This document shows, piece after piece, positions 60,456 to 64,000 of a stretch of 64,000 nt of DNA. The translations under genes and the position numbers were made by a program. Under the pieces are notes generated by a model. The model did no database searches, was not told the DNA's origin, and worked only from the letters and a program-made list of their open reading frames with translations. How positions within the stretch are numbered: the stretch's first letter is position 1; each line of letters begins with the position of its first letter. This DNA is from Planctomycetota bacterium (lineage in GTDB: Bacteria > Planctomycetota > Phycisphaerae > Phycisphaerales > Zrk34): assembly GCA_016125255.1 (NCBI GenBank), contig WGMD01000002.1:372001-436000 (forward strand). Reading direction: 5' to 3'.

Positions 60456-60896
60456 ATGATCCAAGCCCCGTCCACACCGAACCTGACGCGCTTCTCCGTC
60501 TCGCTGCCCGCCGATCTTCTCGACCGGCTTGACGCCATGGTCGCCCGTCGCAATCTCCCCAGTCGCTCCGGCGCCCTCGCCGAAATGATCGAGCATCAGC
60601 TCGTCGAACATGAACACCCCCTCGGCTCCGAAGTCGTCGCCGGCACCATCACCATCGTCTACCGCTCCAACCGCGGCCTGATCCGCAATGAACTCGCCCA
60701 GGTCCAGCGCCGCTACCTCAAGGAAACCATCTCCTCCCAGCACGTCTTCCTCGAGCACGATCACAGTCTCGAAGTCCTCCTCGTGCAGGGCCCCGCCAAA
60801 AAACTCAAGTCCCTCTCCGACCAGATCAGCGCCATCAAAGGCGTCAAGCAGGTCCGACTCGCCGTCACCGCGCATCGCCTCCCGCCGCTGCACTGA
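60456..60896 (+). CDS. NikR-like ribbon-helix-helix regulator with altered metal site
   Basis: 146 residues. N-terminal ribbon-helix-helix at about 10-50 (LTRFSVSLPADLLDRLDAMV, then ARRNLPSRSGALAEMIEHQL) and a C-terminal ACT-like regulatory domain (60-140) with NikR layout: VVAGTITIVYRSNRGLIRNE, SSQHVFLEHDHSLEVLLVQG. Relative to E. coli NikR, the position of His87 is kept (His96), but His89 is Phe98 and Cys95 is Ser104, and an extra His103 is present. High-affinity square-planar nickel binding as known is therefore unlikely. The gene starts immediately after a 28-bp operator-like repeat and heads a nitrogen-scavenging operon. Confidence 0.85.
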   Translation: MIQAPSTPNLTRFSVSLPADLLDRLDAMVARRNLPSRSGALAEMIEHQLVEHEHPLGSEVVAGTITIVYRSNRGLIRNELAQVQRRYLKETISSQHVFLEHDHSLEVLLVQGPAKKLKSLSDQISAIKGVKQVRLAVTAHRLPPLH

Positions 60897-60911
60897 AGCA
60901 AGGTGCTCCCC

Positions 60912-61739
60912 ATGACGCACGATACCTCCACACCGACCGCCGCCCGTGACCACGCCCGCGCGATGGCCGGCACCGTCGTCCCCTGCATGCCGACCATCCC
61001 CGCTTCGCGCGCCGCCGATCTTCCGCCCGGCGTCGAGCCCGCCGACGTCGTCTGGCATGAAGCCATTGCGCCCGGCGGGTACGCCGCGCGCCTCCTTGAG
61101 CGCGGCACGCGCGTGCGGCTCACCAATCTCGAAGGCGATGCGTGCGCCCAGTGCGTCGTCTACAACGCCGACGAACCCTTCGAGCGACTCAACATCGCCG
61201 ACACAGTCAAGGTGCAGTGGAACGCCTACCTCGGTGCGGGCAAGCTGCTGCTGTCCGACATGGGCCGCGCGCTCATGAGCATCACCGAAGACACCGCCGC
61301 CTGCCATGACACCTTCTGCGGCTGCTCCACCGAAAAACGCAACGCCAAAAAATACGGCGACGGCTCCAACAGCGGTAAGGCCCCCTCCGCCCGCGATCGA
61401 CTCCTGCTCGGCCTCGCCAAGCACGGCCTGACCCGCCGCGATCTGGGCCCCAACGTCAACTTCTTCAAAGGCGTCCGCATCGAACCCGACGGCTCCCTGA
61501 CATTCGTCAAAAACGCCTCAAAACAGGGCGATTTCGTCACGCTTCGCGCCGAGATGCGCGTGCTGCTCGTCCTCGCCAATACGCCCCACGTCCTCGATCC
61601 CCGCAAGCAATACACCGTGACGCCGCTGCAAGTCACCGCATGGCGCGGCCCGGTCACGCCGCTCGATGACCCGATCCGATGCGCCTCCCCCGAATCCGTC
61701 CGCGCCTTTCAGAACGTCGAAGACTACTACAACCGCTGA
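60912..61739 (+). CDS. DUF1989 protein (urea carboxylase-associated; probable carboxyguanidine deiminase subunit)
   Basis: 275 residues from ATG 60912 (AAGGTG 6 bases upstream). DUF1989 landmarks: ARLLERGTRVRLTNLEGDAC, AQCVVYNADEPFERLNIADT, MSITEDTAACHDTFCGCSTE, and FKGVRIEPDGSLTFVKNASK, then GDFVTLRAEMRVLLVLANTP. Conserved Cys and Asp residues are intact. Together with its paralogue downstream it forms the pair long called urea-amidolyase-associated proteins. Published work reassigned such pairs to carboxyguanidine deiminase, acting after guanidine carboxylase (established for homologues; not shown here). 15 bases after the regulator gene. Confidence 0.85.
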   Translation: MTHDTSTPTAARDHARAMAGTVVPCMPTIPASRAADLPPGVEPADVVWHEAIAPGGYAARLLERGTRVRLTNLEGDACAQCVVYNADEPFERLNIADTVKVQWNAYLGAGKLLLSDMGRALMSITEDTAACHDTFCGCSTEKRNAKKYGDGSNSGKAPSARDRLLLGLAKHGLTRRDLGPNVNFFKGVRIEPDGSLTFVKNASKQGDFVTLRAEMRVLLVLANTPHVLDPRKQYTVTPLQVTAWRGPVTPLDDPIRCASPESVRAFQNVEDYYNR

Positions 61740-61748
61740 TCGCTCGGC

Positions 61749-62411
61749 ATGGAGTTCGCCATTACCCAAACCGCTGATCCCCATCTCGAAAATCTGCCCG
61801 GCCCGATCGTGTACGACCATGTCGTGCCCCCCCGCGCGCCGTGGTCGCATCCGGTCCTGCGCGGACAGACGCTGCGCATCGTCGACCTCGAAGGCAATCA
61901 GGCCGTCGACTTCCTTGTGTACGACCTGCACGAGCCGCGCGTGCGCTACAGCTCGTGCGAAACGATCGTCGAGCAGGGCAATATCTTCCTCTCCGTCGGC
62001 ACGAAGCTCATGAGCAACGAAGGCGACCCGATGATGACCATCATCGCCGACAACTGCGGGCGACACGACACATCCGGCGGGGCGTGCAGCGTCGAGTCCA
62101 ACAGTCTCCGCTACGGGCATCACACGCGCTGTCAGCACGCCTGTGTCGACAACTTCTTAAACGCCCTGCTGCCCTACGACATGGGCAAGCGCGACATGGT
62201 CTCGAACATCAACTGGTTCATGAACGTCCCCGTCGAACCCGACGGGTCGCTGGGCATCGTCGACGGCCTCAGCGCCCCCGGCAAGTTCGTTGATCTCCGC
62301 GCAGAGATCGATTGTCTGGCCGTCGTGTCCAACTGCCCGCAGATCAACAACCCCTGCAACGGATTCAACCCCACGCGCGTGCGCATGATTGTCTCGGATC
62401 CGTCCGCCTAG
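61749..62411 (+). CDS. DUF1989 protein, second subunit
   Basis: 220 residues. DUF1989 landmarks: HPVLRGQTLRIVDLEGNQAV, DFLVYDLHEPRVRYSSCETI, MTIIADNCGRHDTSGGACSV, NINWFMNVPVEPDGSLGIVD, and KFVDLRAEIDCLAVVSNCPQ, then INNPCNGFNPTRVRMIV. Shorter than the first copy and carrying the INNPCNG end typical of the small partner. 9 bases after the first gene and 18 bases before the carboxylase, so all four genes form one operon. Ends at 62411. Confidence 0.85.
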   Translation: MEFAITQTADPHLENLPGPIVYDHVVPPRAPWSHPVLRGQTLRIVDLEGNQAVDFLVYDLHEPRVRYSSCETIVEQGNIFLSVGTKLMSNEGDPMMTIIADNCGRHDTSGGACSVESNSLRYGHHTRCQHACVDNFLNALLPYDMGKRDMVSNINWFMNVPVEPDGSLGIVDGLSAPGKFVDLRAEIDCLAVVSNCPQINNPCNGFNPTRVRMIVSDPSA

Positions 62412-62429
62412 CTGACTCTGAGTAGTGCT

Positions 62430-64000
62430 ATGTTCCATACCGTTCTGGTCGCCAACCGCGGCGAGATCGCCGCTCGTGTGATGCGTACGCTTGGCAAGCT
62501 CGGCGTGCGCAGCGTGGCCGTGTACTCCGAAGCCGACCGCGATGCGCCGCATGTGGCGATGGCCGACTTCGCTGAATGCCTCGGCCCCGCGCCGGTGGAC
62601 CAGTCATACCTGCGTGCCGATCGCATCCTTGAAGCCGCCAAACGTCACGGCGCGCAAGCGATTCATCCCGGTTACGGCTTCCTCTCGGAAAACGCTGGCT
62701 TCGCGCAGTTGTGCGACGAAGCGGGCATCATATTCATCGGCCCGACTGCCGATCAGATGCGCGATTTCGGTCTCAAACATACCGCCCGCGCCATCGCCAA
62801 ACGTGCCGGCGTCCCGCTCCTGCCGGGCACCGAACTCCTCGACACCCAAGCCGCGGCGCTCCAGGCGGCCCAGCACATCCAATACCCCGTCATTCTCAAA
62901 GCCACCGCCGGCGGCGGGGGCATCGGCATGCGCATTTGTCACAATCCCACCGAGCTTTCCGCCGCGTTCGACGTGGTGCGGCACCTCGGTGAAGCCAACT
63001 TCCGTTCGGCCGGCGTGTATCTGGAGCGGTACGTCGCCGATGCGCGCCACATCGAGGTGCAGATCTTCGGCGACGGCGACGGGCGCGTCCTGGCGCTGGG
63101 CGAGCGCGACTGCTCGACGCAGCGGCGCAATCAGAAAGTCATCGAAGAGACGCCCGCCCCCGGACTCTTGGCCGCCGACCGCGCCCGGCTCTTCGACGCC
63201 GCGACGCGCCTCGGCTCCGCCATCAACTACCGCTCCGCCGGCACGGTGGAGTTCATCTACGATGTCGCCCGCAATGCGTTCTATTTCCTTGAGGTCAACA
63301 CACGCTTGCAGGTCGAGCATGGCGTGACCGAGCAGGTGCTCGGCATCGACCTCGTCGAATGGATGGTGCGCCTCGCCGCCGGGGATGACCGGTTCATGGA
63401 TCACCCCCTGCCGCCCCCGCGCGGGCACTCGATTCAGGCGCGACTCTATGCGGAAGACCCGGCCAAAGACTTCCGTCCTTCAGCAGGCCCGCTGACGCAG
63501 GTGCATTTCCCCGCCGATTGCCGGATCGACACATGGGTCGAACCCGGCCTGGAGGTCTCGCCGTTCTACGATCCGATGCTCGCCAAGCTGATCGTCACCG
63601 CAACGACGCGTGATGAAGCGGTGACGAAACTCGCCAAGGCCCTCGACGAAACGCGTCTCTCGGGCATCGAGACGAATGTCGATTACCTGCGTGCGGTCGT
63701 GCGCTCGGACACATTCGCGCGCGGCGAAATGACGACGCGTTATCTCTCGAAGTACGTGTACACGCCCGCCACGATCGACGTGCTATCTCCGGGCAATTTC
63801 ACGACGATTCAGGATTATCCCGGGCGGATCGGGTACTGGGACGTGGGCGTACCGCCGAGCGGGCCGATGGATCATCTGTCGTTCCGGCTCGGCAATCGGA
63901 TCGTCGGCAATCCCGAAGGCGCGCCCGGCCTGGAGCTGACCGTCGCCGGCCCGACGCTGCGCTTCAACACGCGCGCCGTCATCTGCCTCACCGGCGCGGA
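62430..64000 (+). CDS. urea/guanidine carboxylase, biotin-dependent, partial (runs off right edge)
   Basis: 523 residues visible from ATG 62430. N-terminal biotin carboxylase: VLVANRGEIAARVMRTLGKL, then HPGYGFLSENAGFAQLCDEA, ATP-grasp loop KATAGGGGIGMRICHNPTEL, EVQIFGDGDGRVLALGERDC, then STQRRNQKVIEETPAP and FYFLEVNTRLQVEHGVTEQV, ending GMTTRYLSKY-like region (here ARGEMTTRYLSKYVYTP). From about residue 450 a KipA/AHS2-type carboxyltransferase domain begins (IDVLSPGNFTTIQDYPGRIG). This domain order is that of urea carboxylase, whose relatives include guanidine carboxylase. The residues that separate the two lie beyond the window. Confidence 0.9.
   Translation, partial: MFHTVLVANRGEIAARVMRTLGKLGVRSVAVYSEADRDAPHVAMADFAECLGPAPVDQSYLRADRILEAAKRHGAQAIHPGYGFLSENAGFAQLCDEAGIIFIGPTADQMRDFGLKHTARAIAKRAGVPLLPGTELLDTQAAALQAAQHIQYPVILKATAGGGGIGMRICHNPTELSAAFDVVRHLGEANFRSAGVYLERYVADARHIEVQIFGDGDGRVLALGERDCSTQRRNQKVIEETPAPGLLAADRARLFDAATRLGSAINYRSAGTVEFIYDVARNAFYFLEVNTRLQVEHGVTEQVLGIDLVEWMVRLAAGDDRFMDHPLPPPRGHSIQARLYAEDPAKDFRPSAGPLTQVHFPADCRIDTWVEPGLEVSPFYDPMLAKLIVTATTRDEAVTKLAKALDETRLSGIETNVDYLRAVVRSDTFARGEMTTRYLSKYVYTPATIDVLSPGNFTTIQDYPGRIGYWDVGVPPSGPMDHLSFRLGNRIVGNPEGAPGLELTVAGPTLRFNTRAVICLTGA

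Noticed and set aside
60360-60456. Possible ykkC/guanidine riboswitch before the guanidine operon
   Set aside because: The space is only 96 bases, the predicted transcript starts at the ATG, and no ykkC core motif was recognised.

Overview
The window is GC-rich DNA that looks like a member of the Planctomycetota, most plausibly a Phycisphaerae-type bacterium. No 16S gene is present, so this rests on gene content: two ECF sigma factor/FecR-type pairs, LamG proteins with PEP-CTERM-like tails, a DUF1080 protein, a pseudopilin, a UxaC-like amidohydrolase, and a flagellar operon of outer-membrane-bearing type. Nearly every start with a readable ribosome-binding site has an AGGAG-type one. No rRNA, tRNA, CRISPR array or insertion sequence was seen.

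Layout. 1-3.6 kb: truncated FecR protein and its ECF sigma factor (minus), a UxaC-like amidohydrolase and two tiny membrane proteins (plus). 3.6-9.8 kb: an HNH nuclease and a TetR/adaptor/RND efflux operon (minus). 9.9-14.1 kb: DUF1080 protein, thioredoxin-fold protein, two secreted proteins with PEP-CTERM-like tails, and an aquaporin. 14.2-17.3 kb: a compact restriction-modification/repair island (5-methylcytosine methyltransferase, DUF4928 protein, Vsr nickase). 17.6-25.3 kb: pseudouridine synthase, ACT-domain regulator, YbaK deacylase, SGNH hydrolase, LOG-family protein and a very large AsmA-like protein. 25.6-30.6 kb: ECF sigma, FecR-LamG, two LamG/PEP-CTERM paralogues and a pseudopilin in one direction. 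30.6-35.0 kb: the MoxR/DUF58/transglutaminase module. 35.0-38.3 kb: DUF433/DUF5615 toxin-antitoxin pair, pgi and an AEC-type transporter.

38.4-56.2 kb is mainly motility. One minus-strand series runs small ORF-flgF-flgG-flgA-flgH-flgI-flgJ(N)-flgN-flgK-flgL-fliW-csrA-fliC, and a second flagellin lies downstream past a DUF4394/PEP-CTERM protein, an array of palindromic repeats and a secreted FAD oxidoreductase. The fliC leader next to csrA/fliW folds into a hexaloop hairpin that presents GGA inside the Shine-Dalgarno sequence, so this looks like a complete FliW-CsrA-flagellin switch.

56.3-64 kb holds a RibBA-like protein that lacks the metal ligands of both of its domains, two small envelope-type proteins, a lipoprotein, clpS, a biotin ligase, and a plus-strand operon running off the right edge: NikR-like regulator, two DUF1989 proteins and a urea/guanidine carboxylase. 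This is the gene set recently reassigned to guanidine assimilation. The regulator has lost conserved nickel ligands, its promoter overlaps a perfect GTGTTAC-N14-GTAACAC inverted repeat, and its mRNA is predicted to be leaderless. I regard this as the most interesting system in the window.

Three families of short palindromic repeats sit between genes. One of about 130 bp shows compensatory base changes between copies. All calls are from reading sequence and translations by eye, with no database search.
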